Source: Arenicola marina
Lineage: Eukaryota > Annelida > Polychaeta > Arenicolidae
Direction of reading: 5' to 3'
NCBI GenBank assembly: GCA_964019135.1
Contig: OZ025248.1
Location: 16,189,574-16,253,573, forward strand
Length of the DNA stretch: 64,000 nucleotides
Part shown: one piece after another, positions 1 to 10,300 of the stretch
How the letters are laid out: each line of letters begins with the position of its first letter
Numbering within the stretch: position 1 is the stretch's first letter
Program-made: the position numbers and the translations under genes
Notes under the pieces: generated by a model
The model's database searches: none
Told to the model about the DNA's origin: nothing
Seen by the model: the letters and a program-made list of their open reading frames with translations, nothing else

Positions 1-520
1 TCTGCCTTCGACTCACTCCGCTAGAGCTCCATTATATCTCTGTTGTCGCCTACTTCCTCAATGCATTTTCAAACTCGCTCGCCAGGCAAATTGATAGGAC
101 AAAATGCCCCGCGCATGACTTCAAATTGGTTCAGTCACAAGTATAGCTTTTTCGAAAGGGTAAAAGATGTTTTTTGCTGTATTAAATACACAGAGCTCGT
201 TATTTTTATGTTTTATTCTCGAAAATTATAATGTTGCAAGAAATTACAGGTGATTTGACCGTTTTTCAAGAATCGTGAATCCCCCGGCCGACCGCTGCGG
301 TAAAAGCGGAGCTTGCCTAGCGTAGCGCCACCGTGCGGGGAGCTTGGTGATACCCATGTAAGCTGCTGCTACAGCGGTTGACGCCAATCGGTAGACAATC
401 CGCGTTTTCAGGGGGTAAATCGGCCGTTGTTGAACTCTTGTTGGTTGAGAGGACCAGCACGCTTTTTGAGCCAAAACGCCAAGTCAGCATTGGGCATGGA
501 TGACCGGGCGAAAAGAAAAC

Positions 521-766
521 AAGAACTCAGTGGGACACTGATGATGACGAAAATTGACTTTAGGTCAAAGAGCGTGTTTTTCTGAACATGTTGATCGAAA
601 CCGCGACCGTCCACGATGAATATCAAGGGAATGTGGGCCATTTCAAAAAAAATCCAGTACATTGAGTACATATGCTCGGTCCCCTGGTTTGAACTTTACA
701 TTGACTATGATAGCGTGGTTTTGAGGTCAAGACGGGGCCTCGGAATTTGGTCAGCGGCTTGAGTGA
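521..766. repeat. 245 bp dispersed direct repeat, member 1 (copy A)
   Basis: This stretch is closely similar to 2,986-3,228, by eye about 88 percent identical with small indels. Both start at AAGAACTCAGTGGGACACTG and end at TCAGCGGCTTGAGTGA. Two further members lie in copy B. An open minus-strand frame beginning MYSMY is shared by both members. Its amino-acid identity is no better than expected from neutral drift at that DNA divergence, so I do not call it a gene. No terminal inverted repeats or target duplications were recognised. Confidence 0.85.
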
Positions 767-2985
767 GGCAGGGGGGCCAGTCACTTGAGCTTTGATCTTA
801 ACATGACGTCGGCCATACTTTTAGCAGATCTTGTATTTTCGCCAGCAAAACACGCCACCCATGAAGTAACAGACATTCTCACGCTTTTCCTGACTCTAAC
901 CCGCTTACAAAGTTATCAATTTGTAAATGTGTAACAACCGCCTTCCCACTCATTCTGCCAACATGGATCACCCTAAGCGTGTCTCCATAGTTTCACTTTG
1001 TGCTTCCATACATAAGCGGGTCAGTTCACGGGCAAGGGAAATTTGTGTTATGCCTTTTGATTGCTAGGTATAAATAATGTATTTGGCATTGGAAATTTAT
1101 GTGGCATCAGTAATTTATCTGACATACAGTGCTTAACATGTGAACAATATTTTTCATTAGTTTGTACATATATAAAAACAAAGTTCACATATGACTCACG
1201 CCTGCCATTTCCTAGAATAATCCGTTTCGTTGGCACGAGTTCGGCATAAAAAGTGGCTTTAGAACATGCATATTATTGTATAAAAATATGTGTATCCTTA
1301 TCACTAAGAACATATACACCTTATTTCAAATATTGTTTAAGTTTCGGGAAGATTAAGTTTAAGGGAAGATATTGCTCTATGAGTAAGTTTAAAGGGAATC
1401 GTTGTTTCAAATAGGGCTCGCGTCCATTAGTGCAGTGCAATTTATTTTGTTGGTTCCTACCCCCCCACCCCCCCCCCCTCTTCCCGGGGGCAATAACTGT
1501 GATTGTCGATTTTGCGACTACCAACAGAGAAGAAATTTTGTTTCACGGCACTCACTTAGTCTCAATTTCTCAGCTCGCCGTAACAGTGCATTTTTGACAT
1601 TACTGTACCGATTACATTACAGCATGATAGTAGTTTAATGTCCCTTGAAGCAGGTATCCTGCTACTCGGCGACTGTTTGCTAACACTTTTGCATAATAAC
1701 GTAGGTTTGTCGGCGGGGTGGGTACAAGGTGGCGGCAGACAAGCATCCAGGAAGGTTAGGACAAGCCCAGAACATTGCCGCTGGTGAAAGGAGCACAGGT
1801 GCCCGGTCCGAAGTGGGTGGTACGTGACCGGCATCGACATTGGGTGGGAGATTCGAGAGCAAACTGATGAGGTAGAGCGCGTCTGACCATTACTCCCACT
1901 TAACATTGTCTTATTATTGACTTATTACGACGTATTTAAAGTATCCAACTTAGGTCAGTAAATCTCTTGAAGCAGCCATCAGAAACGCGAACTGCATCCG
2001 GCGGTCGTTCGTTAACTGTTAACCGCGAACATACTTGCATGAAAAACGTGTGGATCGGGTGGGCGTAGCTCTAGTTCTAAGCGATTAGGATAACAGTCAC
2101 ACACAAGGGTCGCCAGGCATTAAGTTGAGGGGCTGCGGTAGACATCTTCGTGGCCAAGATAAATCAGAAGTCAAGTTTCGTTTGACCCGACGCGACGACG
2201 CTCCAGTATCAAGCGTTCTATGTGACCCGATCTGACTCTAGCGCCATAACTAGACAACCTCCGCCTGATTAAAGCACTCTGAAGATGCTTATTGGCAACT
2301 AGTTGGCGAAAAGATTGCAATTTTAGCATTTTTATCTAAGAACCGGAAGTAAGATAGGAACGTATCGTTTTTACTTCGCAGCTATACGAGGAACCACTTT
2401 CTCTACAAAAGACGCTACTCGTGTATTTTTATGATTTTTTCCGATTTTTGACGAGTTTTGGTAAGTACCAAAAGTGACGTCATCGTGACGTCACGTGACG
2501 CATCAAAACACTAAGATTCGACACAAATCATCTCAGTTCATATTTCTATGACATATTAGAACGTTATAGCGATAGCTTGAAGATAAATGGGTCAAAAAGC
2601 GAAAACTCTGGCAGAGGTCATTTAGTGCGTTTTCCTCAAAACTTATGAGCTCATATTACTCGAAAATGAGCATACGCGTCAAGAAGTGAACAATATATGA
2701 AAACTGCGCCCTTATTAGTAGCACATTCGGAAACTGACCAGAGATCTCTAGCTTTAATATTAACGAATATATAAGCGTGTTTAATGGGTTTTGTCAAAAC
2801 GTCGCTGTGACATTGACCTTTGACCTTTCGATTTGCGTGACAAGTATATTGTAGCCCTGTCGCTAGGCTATCAGGCACAAAGTACTGTGAAATAATGTAT
2901 ACGGTTGGTAGGACGCAATGAGACTTGCAATTCTCGAGTGAGACAGACATACACGCCTTTTGGACGGGAAGACCGACAAAGAACC
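767..2985. other. Gene-free stretch, copy A
   Basis: No recognisable gene. Short open frames overlap on both strands without domain similarity or splice context. A poly-C run near 1,457-1,480 differs in length by about 3 bp in copy B. The equivalent stretch of copy B is 50,885-53,106. Confidence 0.6.
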
Positions 2986-3228
2986 AAGAACTCAGTGGGA
3001 CACTGATGATGACGAAAATCGACTTTGGGTCACAGAACGTGTCTTTCTGAACATGGTGATCCAAACCGCGACCCTCCACTATGATTATTAAGGGAATGAG
3101 GGCCATTTCTAGATTCCGGTACATTGAGTACATATGCTCGGTCCCCTGGCTTGAACTTTACATTGAATATGATAGCGTGGTTTTGAGGTCAAGACGGGGC
3201 CTCGGAATTAGGTCAGCGGCTTGAGTGA
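2986..3228. repeat. 245 bp dispersed direct repeat, member 2 (copy A)
   Basis: Partner of 521-766, in the same orientation about 2.46 kb downstream. The most conserved parts are the centre (ACTGATGATGACGAAAAT) and the right end around the motif GAGTACATATGCTCGGTC. Confidence 0.85.
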
Positions 3229-3389
3229 ATGGTATTACAAATGCTCGTGCCGACCTAGTGTGGACCTTGGGGTGTGTGTTGGGATGACAGCACCGTGGCC
3301 ACTGGTCATTCATTAGGGGACTAAACAAAATCACCCTGAAGTGATCAGGCGTGTATCGATGATGCCTTGGGTTGTCCTCCGCAAGTGGC

Positions 3390-3879
3390 GGTCCGCAGGG
3401 TCTTCGAATAGGGATGCTAATCAGGATTCGGGGGACCAATAGGGATCTGATGGGTCGATTAGGGTTGTGTGGGACACATCGAGATGTGCAGGGTCGAAGT
3501 CGATGGTTCGAAACGGGATCCGTGGGACACATTGGTATACGACGGGTCAAAGCTGGTTTCGTTGGGTTCAATCTGGATTAGCAATGTTCAATCAGGATCA
3601 CCAAGGTCGAATCGGGATCTGAAGGTCAAATAGGGATGCGACGGGTCAATCTGCATTCTAGTTGTCAAATCTCTATCTGGCGGCTTCCATCAGGTTCTGA
3701 GGGAGTCAATATAAATCATATGAGTCCAATCTGGATCCGACAGATTAAATCTGGGTCTGACGGGTCTAGTGGGGATGCCAGATGCCTACTCGGGATCTGA
3801 GAGGGCAAATGTGGATGTCCAGGTCGAATGGGGAGCTGAAAAGGTCAATATGGATCTGAGAGGCAAAATAGGCGTCTGT
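3390..3879. repeat. Degenerate left margin of the 20 bp array (copy A)
   Basis: Imperfect iterations of a GGATCTGANGGGTCAAAT-like unit, too diverged for exact boundaries. They grade into the regular array that follows. Decayed margins around a homogeneous core are the usual pattern of an array kept uniform by internal exchange. The copy B equivalent is 53,511-54,000. Confidence 0.6.
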
Positions 3880-5250
3880 GAATGATATCTGGATCTGAGG
3901 GATCAATATGGATCTGAGAGGTCAAGTCTGGATCTGATACGTCAAATCTGGATCTGAAGGATCACTCTGGATCTGAATGGTCAATCTAGATCTGAGAGGT
4001 CAATTCTGGGTCTGAGAGGTCCAATCTGGGTCTGAAGGATCAAATCTGGATCTGAAGGATCAAATCTGGATCTGAGGGATCAAATCTGGATCTGAGGGTC
4101 AAATCTGGATCTGAGGGGTCAACTCTCGATCTGAGGGATCAAATCTCGATCTGAGGGATCAAATCTGGATCTGAGGGATCAAATCTGGATCTGAGGGATC
4201 AAATCTGGATCTGAGGGATCAAATCTGGATCTGAAGGGTCAAATCTTGATCTGAGGGTCAACTCTCGATCTGAGGGTCAACTCTCGATCTGAGGGGTCAA
4301 TCTGGATCTGAGGGATCAATCTGGATCTGAGGGATCAAATCTGGATCTGAGGGATCAAATCTGGATCTGAGGGATCAAATCTGGATCTGAAGGGTCAAAT
4401 CTGGATCTGAAGGGTCAAATCTGGATCTGAGGGGTCAAATCTTGATCTGAGGGTCAACTCTCGATCTGAGGGATCAAATCTGGATCTGAGGGATCAAATC
4501 TGGATCTGAGGGATCAAATCTGGATCTGAGGGATCAAATCTGGATCTGAGGGATCAAATCTGGATCTGAAGGGTCAAATCTTGATCTGAGGGTCAACTCT
4601 CGATCTGAGGGTCAACTCTCGATCTGAGGGGTCAATCTGGATCTGAGGGATCAAATCTGGATCTGAGGGATCAAATCTGGATCTGAGGGATCAAATCTGG
4701 ATCTGAAGGGTCAAATCTGGATCTGAGGGTCAACTCTCGATCTGAGGGGTCAATCTGGATCTGAGGGATCAAATCTGGATCTGAGGGATCAAATCTGGAT
4801 CTGAGGGGTCAAATCTGGATCTGAGGGGTCAATCTGGATCTGAGAGGTCAAATCTGGATCTGAGAGGTCAAATCTGGATCTGAGAGGTCAAATCTGGATC
4901 TGAGAGGTCAAATCTGGATCTGAGGGATCAAATCTGGATCTGAGGGATCAAATCTGGATCTGAGGGATCAAATCTGGATCTGAGGGTCAAATCTGGATCT
5001 GAGGGGTCAATCTGGATCTGAGGGGTCAATCTGGATCTGAGAGGACAAATATGGATCTGAGAGGTCAAATCTGGATCTGAGGGATCAAATCTGGATCTGA
5101 GGGGTCAATCTGGATCTGAGGGGTCAATCTGGATCTAAGGTGTCAATCTGGATCTGAGGGGTCAATCTGGATCTGAGAGGTCAATCTGGATCTGAGAGGT
5201 CAAATCTGGATCTGAGAGGTCAAATCGGGATCTGAGGGGTCAATTAGTGT
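3880..5250. repeat. 20 bp tandem array, about 65 units (copy A)
   Basis: Tandem units of about 20 bp built on TCTGGATCTGAGGGATCAAA, with variants such as GGGGTCAA, AGAGGTCAAA and CTCTCGATCTGAGGGT giving 18-21 bp units. The core is nearly homogeneous and the edges are degenerate. Array length differs between copies A and B by one net unit, so it behaves like a VNTR. It lies directly upstream of the SRCR exon remnant, presumably in what was an intron. Confidence 0.95.
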
Positions 5251-5264
5251 CTTCACTTGACAAT

Positions 5265-5612
5265 TTGGATCAAATAGAGGTTTCAGCGGGCAAAATAGAG
5301 TTTTAGTGAGTAAATTTGACCCAGTAGGCCATTACACATGCAATTTGACCCAAATAGAGCTTTTAAGGTACAATCTGGGGTAAATAGTGCTTTTGCTGGG
5401 CCAAATATGACCTTCAGAGAGCAATTGAGCATAGATATCGGCGTGGGATAGCAACTTATTCCAAATATAGCTTTCTGTTTACTAAATAGCGCTTTCTGTG
5501 TACAAAATCGAGCTTTTTGTTGACAACATGGAGCTTTTGGTTCGCAAAATAGAGCTTTCTGTTGGCAAAATAGAGCTTTTGGTTCGCAAACTAGAGCTTT
5601 CAGCATGCAATT
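5265..5612. repeat. 21 bp degenerate repeat next to SRCR exon (copy A)
   Basis: Imperfect 21 bp units of the type CAAAATAGAGCTTTTGGTTCG, clearest at 5,535-5,605 and decaying leftward into the 20 bp array. On the minus strand it reads as a seven-residue periodicity of the KALFCEP type, which follows from a unit length divisible by three. The array ends only about 20 bp before the predicted splice acceptor of the SRCR exon. Confidence 0.8.
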
Positions 5613-5632
5613 TGAGCTAAATATCTGTACAG

Positions 5633-5967
5633 CCCTATTATATGTCCGCCTGACGGGGGAGAATGCGCCGGACCGGGGTCGTCTGGAGGTGCGCCATCTG
5701 GCGGAATGGGGCACCGTCTGTGGCTACGGCTTCGGGTTGCGGGCAGCCGGGTTGGTCTGCAGATCGCTGGGCTTTGAAGCTGCTGAGCGCGCGACATTTG
5801 TACCGGAAGTGGCCGATGGTGATGCCACGGATGAAACGGACATGCCAAAAATTTGGCTGTCATTCGTCTACTGTGACGGGCCCGGCCTGGAGACCTGCAT
5901 GCACGCGGGCTGAGGTGTCCCCCTCGGGTGCACTCACGCCTCCGATGTGTGGATTCAATGCGCTTGA
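5633..5967 (+). pseudogene. SRCR domain exon, disrupted by in-frame stops (copy A)
   Basis: The frame reads as one scavenger receptor cysteine-rich (SRCR) domain. It starts at VRLTGENAPDRGRLEV, then EWGTVC, LVCRSLGF, IWLSFVYCDGPGLETC and MHAG, and resumes after a stop with GVPLGC and ASDVWIQC. Six cysteines are visible, as in group A SRCR domains. An AG at 5,631-5,632 gives a phase 1 entry, typical of SRCR exons. The codon for the expected Trp after MHAG is TGA (5,911-5,913), and a second in-frame TGA follows at 5,965-5,967 before any usable donor. SRCR domains are extracellular ligand-binding modules of secreted or membrane receptors. Here the broken Trp codon and lack of neighbouring intact domains argue for a dead exon. 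The next donor-like GT, at 5,976, lies after both stops. Domain identity is secure; pseudogene status is likely. Confidence 0.78.
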
Positions 5968-6466
5968 ATCAGCTGGTATCTATAGAGCTGTGAAATTAAT
6001 AAAATGCATTCGAATAAGCTTGCTTGAAATGAGCGTTGTTGATGTTGCTTTGTGTTGTCTACCGCATGTCATACGCGACATCTCGTTACAGATGTCCATG
6101 GATTCAAGCCACGTCCACAAAATATGGCACTGAGAACGTTATGACAAGCAAACTAAGCATCATTTGTTAGGACTTGCTAGGGACCAAATCTCCCACGGCG
6201 ATAACAGGTGATTAAAAAAACTAAAAAGGTTGACTGCAGATGGTATCGGCGGAAATGACTACCCCCCCCCCCCCCCCACCCACTATCAACATAGATTCAT
6301 ACATTTAGTGCATAAGGAAAGCAATAAAACGAGTCAGTTCATAGTCACCTCCAATGTCCTCTCACAGTGAACTCATAAAATGCTCCCTCCTCGCTCCTGG
6401 TGCTCCCACGACGTACTGATGCTCCCGCGACGCTCCGATGCTCCCTCGACGCACACTAGCCCCGCT
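5968..6466. other. Gene-free stretch with poly-C run (copy A)
   Basis: No gene recognised between the SRCR remnant and the 39 bp minisatellite. A long poly-C run near 6,262-6,278 is two bases longer than in copy B (equivalent stretch 56,070-56,566). Confidence 0.6.
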
Positions 6467-7138
6467 GATCAGGCTCCGCCACGTGTCCACGCCCACCAGC
6501 CCGCCGATCAGGCTCCGCCACGTGTCCACGCCCATCAGCCCGCCGATCAGGCTCCGCCACGTGTCCACGCCCATCAGCCCGCCGATCAGGCTTCGCCACG
6601 TGTCCACGCCCACCAGCCCGCCGATCAGGCTCCGCCACGTGTCCACGCCCATCAGCCCGCCGATCAGGCTCCGCCACGTGTCCACGCCCATCAGCCCGCC
6701 GATCAGGCTCCGCCACGTGTCCACGCCCACCAGCCCGCCGATCAGGCTCCGCCACGTGTCCACGCCCACCAGCCCGCCGATCAGGCTCCGCCACGTGTCC
6801 ACGCCCACCAGCCCGCCGATCAGGCTCCGCCACGTGTCCACGCCCACCAGCCCGCCGATCAGGCTCCGCCACGTGTCCACGCCCATCAGCCCGCCGATCA
6901 GGCTTCGCCACGTGTCCACGCCCATCAGCCCGCCGATCAGCCTCCGCCACGTGTCCACGCCCACCAGCCCGCAGATCAGGCTTCGCCACGTGTCCAAGCC
7001 TACTAGCCCGCAGATCAGGCTCCGCCACGTGTCCACGCCCACCAGCCCGCCGATCAGGCTTCGCCACGTGTCCACGCCTACTAGCCCGCAGATCAGGCTC
7101 CGCCACGTGTCCACGCCCACCAGCCCGCAGATCAGGCC
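6467..7138. repeat. 39 bp GC-rich minisatellite, about 17 units (copy A)
   Basis: Seventeen or so 39 bp units, each containing GATCAGGCTCCGCCACGTG and ending CACCAGCCCGCC or CATCAGCCCGCC. The 39 bp period keeps several frames open on both strands. One reads DQAPPRVHAHQPA, another SPPIRLRHVSTPT, a third RRAGGRGHVAEPD. Every unit carries the palindrome CACGTG, a canonical E-box core. The DQAPPRVHAHQPA frame continues into a P/T-rich stretch but is stopped by TAG in two units (near 7,004 and 7,082). Unit number is the same in copy B. Confidence 0.95.
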
Positions 7139-7370
7139 CCTACGACGCCCACAACCACTCCAACCACGCAGCCACGCCCTAGGCAGCTTTACCACGTATG
7201 GCCTGGAGATCGGCCCCGACCCCGCTGTCACCAGCTATATCCTCCGCAGTCCATCTCCTCCCTGGGTGCTGATCCTGACTCTTGTGTCGTGTCTGTGTGC
7301 TGTGGGCTCTGCTATTTATACCAGGGACCACTCCCCATGCGTCTCCCAAAAGCTTTTTTCCAACGAGTGA
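7139..7370 (+). other. P/T-rich and hydrophobic tail after the minisatellite (copy A)
   Basis: Directly after the last 39 bp unit, one frame reads APTTPTTTPTTQPRP, a mucin-like composition. A second frame, open from 6,438, reads WVLILTLVSCLCAVGSAIY at 7,263-7,319, followed by Thr-Arg. That is a good match to a single membrane-spanning helix with a positive cytosolic flank. SRCR domain, P/T-rich linker and membrane helix is a plausible order for a receptor remnant, but the features are in different frames. No splice structure or homology supports a gene, and chance is a fair alternative. Confidence 0.2.
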
Positions 7371-8274
7371 CTCACCACTCCTTCGGAATACGCACAAAAT
7401 CACCATCAATCACTCATCCCGCAGTACTCGGTCAGCCCACAGTATTCACTCACCCATTCACTCGCCGTATCACTCACATCCATTCACCTGCTCTTACTCC
7501 ATTTCCTAACACATTTCAGAACTTAAATCACCTTGTGAACCAATAAAACCAATGGACTGCTTCAAAAAGAGATCAAGAATTCAAATTACTACGAAAAAAA
7601 GAACGAGGCCAAAATATTTGTATCCCCATTATCAGAAAGCAAGAAATATACAGTTGCCCCCCATTAAGTGTTATATTATGAAAACGGCCGTTTCGCCGAT
7701 ATCGGTGACTGTCTGGACGGTCATTTTGCCAGTTGCGCCTATAACGTGGCGGAGCCACCATCGTAGGCGTAGGAAGCAGTGGGAGAGTATTGTTATGATC
7801 CTCTCGTCAGTTATTCCATCATAGGCCTATCGCTTGACCGTGAACTTCAGGCCCTGCTTTTGAATAACATGGTAACAAGGCGGAGGAAACTGAGTTATTT
7901 TGGGTTCCTGAGGCATTGTTATCGACAAAAGGGACTTGGGAGGTGTGACAAGGAAGGATAACTGCACTATCATTGGCCAAAAAAATAGATTGCAGTAAAA
8001 GCAATTGTTAGGATTGTTAGGTGGCCCAATACGTTGACGGAACGTATGTTTTACTTACACCTGAACCCCCGTTTTTTCTTTCTCTGCTATCATGATGAAA
8101 ACCACGTACCCATGTAACGACAATAAATCAATAACATTCTTCTCATTCTTAAAGTTCAGAAACGTTTATTACTATTGATAACACGTTTGTATGTAAGACG
8201 AACGCAAAGCACAGGGGCGTATTCAGACTTTAGAGGGTGAGGAGGCTTGAATTTCGCGACTACAGGGCATACTA
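7371..8274. other. Gene-free stretch (copy A)
   Basis: No gene, RNA or repeat recognised. At 8,212 there is a CAGGGGCGTATTCAGACTTT that resembles the start of the element at 8,275 and may be a second, truncated end. Copy B equivalent: 57,471-58,374. Confidence 0.55.
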
Positions 8275-8401
8275 CAGGGGCGAATCCAGACTTTAGGGGG
8301 TGGGGGGGCAGGGGCAGATCTAGGAATTTGCCAAGGGGGGGGGGTTGCCAAGGGGGGGGGCTATAACCGCCGTACCCCCCCCCCCGCTGGATCCGCCACT
8401 G
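8275..8401. mobile_element. Short CAGGGGCG-ended MITE-like element (copy A)
   Basis: About 127 bp bounded by imperfect terminal inverted repeats: CAGGGGCGAATCCAG on the left and the complement of CAGTGGCGGATCCAG on the right (13 of 15 match). The inside is mostly poly-G and poly-C. CAGTGGCG/CAGGGGCG ends are common on non-autonomous DNA transposons of hAT-like type, but no convincing 8 bp target duplication was found, so the superfamily is uncertain. A related end (CTGGATCCGCC) occurs at 16,037. Confidence 0.6.
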
Positions 8402-9064
8402 GAGCATATGTAAATAGCGTTATGAGCGTGCATTTCGGCACCGAATTTCATTTCAGATGCACTTTTTACTTCTTCAGGTTACCACTTATCACGCGCCACT
8501 GAATGGGGTCCACAGTGTCAAAATAGGACCAAACTGAATCCAGGGTATTTGATGTCCAAAGACCAATGGTCGCATCGCTCTAACTGAATGCATAGCCCAC
8601 ATCAAAGTACAGATTTGCATATTCCCGTCAGCAAAGAATCCAAATAATGCAAAAACGTACATATAAATGTATATATTTTAATTTTTCAACGTCTGGGCAC
8701 CTATCATTAGGCTAGGAGCATGTATATATTATGACTTGCTAGAGGTAACGGCGCTTTGATGTCCGTGACGGGGTCGAGTCATCTTCTACTGGGAGACTAG
8801 ACACACCACGTTGTTATTGTGAAGTAATGCCCATCATTATCAAGGATTCATTTTTTACACGGATGAAGAAACGTTCGGCTTGGGGGCGAAATGTGACGAC
8901 GCCCGTGGGCGGTATGTGATGTCTTACAACAGATTGGTATCACAAAATGTGAAGCCTGTCTAGAATGGATAGATTACCATAGACTGGGTAGTAGGGTAGA
9001 ACGGGTGGCATATCCTAGAGCGGGTAATATATCATAAAGCGGTAGCTAGCGTACTACAGGTTAC
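8402..9064. other. Gene-free stretch (copy A)
   Basis: Nothing recognised. The last ~80 bp contain AGAGCGGGTAAT-like degenerate units that lead into the following array. Copy B equivalent: 58,504-59,166. Confidence 0.55.
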
Positions 9065-10300
9065 CATAGAGGACCGATAGAGCGGGTCAGCTACCATCGA
9101 GCGGGTCAGCTACCATAGAGCGGGTCGGCTACCATCGAGCAGGTCAGCTACCATAGAGCCGGTCGGCTACCATAGAGCGGGTCAGCTACCATCGAGCGGG
9201 TCGGCTACCATAGAGCGGGTCAGCTACCATAGAGCGGGTCAGTTACCATAGAGCGGGTCGGCTACCATAGAGCGGGTCAGCTATCATAGAGCGGGTCGGC
9301 TACCATAGAGCGGGTCAGCTACCATGGAGCGGGTCGGCTACCATGGAGCGGGTCAGCTACCATCGAGCGGGTCGGCTACCATAGAGCGGGTCAGATACCA
9401 TCGAGCGGGTTGGCTACCATAGAGCGGGTCAGCTACCATAGAGCGGGTCAGATACCATCGAGCGGGTTGGCTACCATAGAGCGGGTCAGCTACCATAGAG
9501 CGGGTCAGTTACCATAGAGCGGGTCAGCTACGATCGAGCGGGTCAGCTACCATCGAGCGGGTCAGCTACCATAGAGCGGGTCAGCTACCATCGAGCGGGT
9601 CGGCTACCATCGAGCGGGTCGGCTACCATAGAGCGGGTCAGTTACCATAGAGCGGGTCAGCTACGATCGAGCGGGTCAGCTACCATAGAGCGGGTCAGCT
9701 ACCATAGAGCGGGTCGACTACCATAGAGCGGGTCAGCTACTATAGAGCGTGTCGACTACCACCGAGCGAGTCGGCTACCATAGAGCGGGTCAGCTACAAT
9801 TGAGCTGGTCGGCTACCACACAGCCGGTCGGCTACCATAGAGCGAGTCGGCTACCATAGGGTGGGTCGTTTATTATAGGGCAGATCGGCTACCACAGAGC
9901 AGGTCGTTTACCATAGGGCGGATCGGCTACCATAGAGCGGGTCGGTTTCCTTAGAACGAGTCGGCTACCATAGAGCGGTCGACTACCACAGAGCGGGTCG
10001 GCTACCACTAAGCTGGTCTATTACCACCGAGCAGGTCGGAGTGATTCGGCTACCATAGAGCGGGTCGATTACCATAGAGCGTGTTGGTCCCCATAGAGCG
10101 GATTGATTACCACAGAGCGGGTCGATTACCACAGAGCGGGTCGATTACCACAGAGCGGGTCGATTACCACGGAGCGGGTTGGTTACCATAGAGCGGATTG
10201 ATTACCACAGAGCGGGTCGATTACCACAGAGCGGGTTGGTTACCATAGAGCGGGTCAGCTACCATAGGTCGCGTCGGCTGCCATAGAGTCGGGTCGGTTA
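9065..10300. repeat. Second 20 bp tandem array, about 60 units (copy A)
   Basis: Tandem 20 bp units built on GTCAGCTACCATAGAGCGGG, alternating with CGGCTACC and CATCGAGC variants. It is regular from 9,080 to about 9,850 and more degenerate to 10,300. It is unrelated in sequence to the 20 bp array at 3,880-5,250. Length is the same in copy B as far as can be read. Confidence 0.95.

Noticed and set aside
5283..5714. 143-codon minus-strand Cys-rich frame (KALFCEP repeats) as a cysteine-rich protein
   Set aside because: It is the translation of the 21 bp degenerate repeat and overlaps the SRCR exon on the other strand.
5911..5913. TGA in the SRCR exon as a selenocysteine codon
   Set aside because: Selenocysteine is not known at this Trp position, a second in-frame TGA follows, and no SECIS-like context is evident.
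6438..7370. 310-codon plus-strand frame over the 39 bp minisatellite as a gene
   Set aside because: All other frames over the array are also open, composition is dictated by the repeat, and there is no supporting domain apart from a possible membrane helix.
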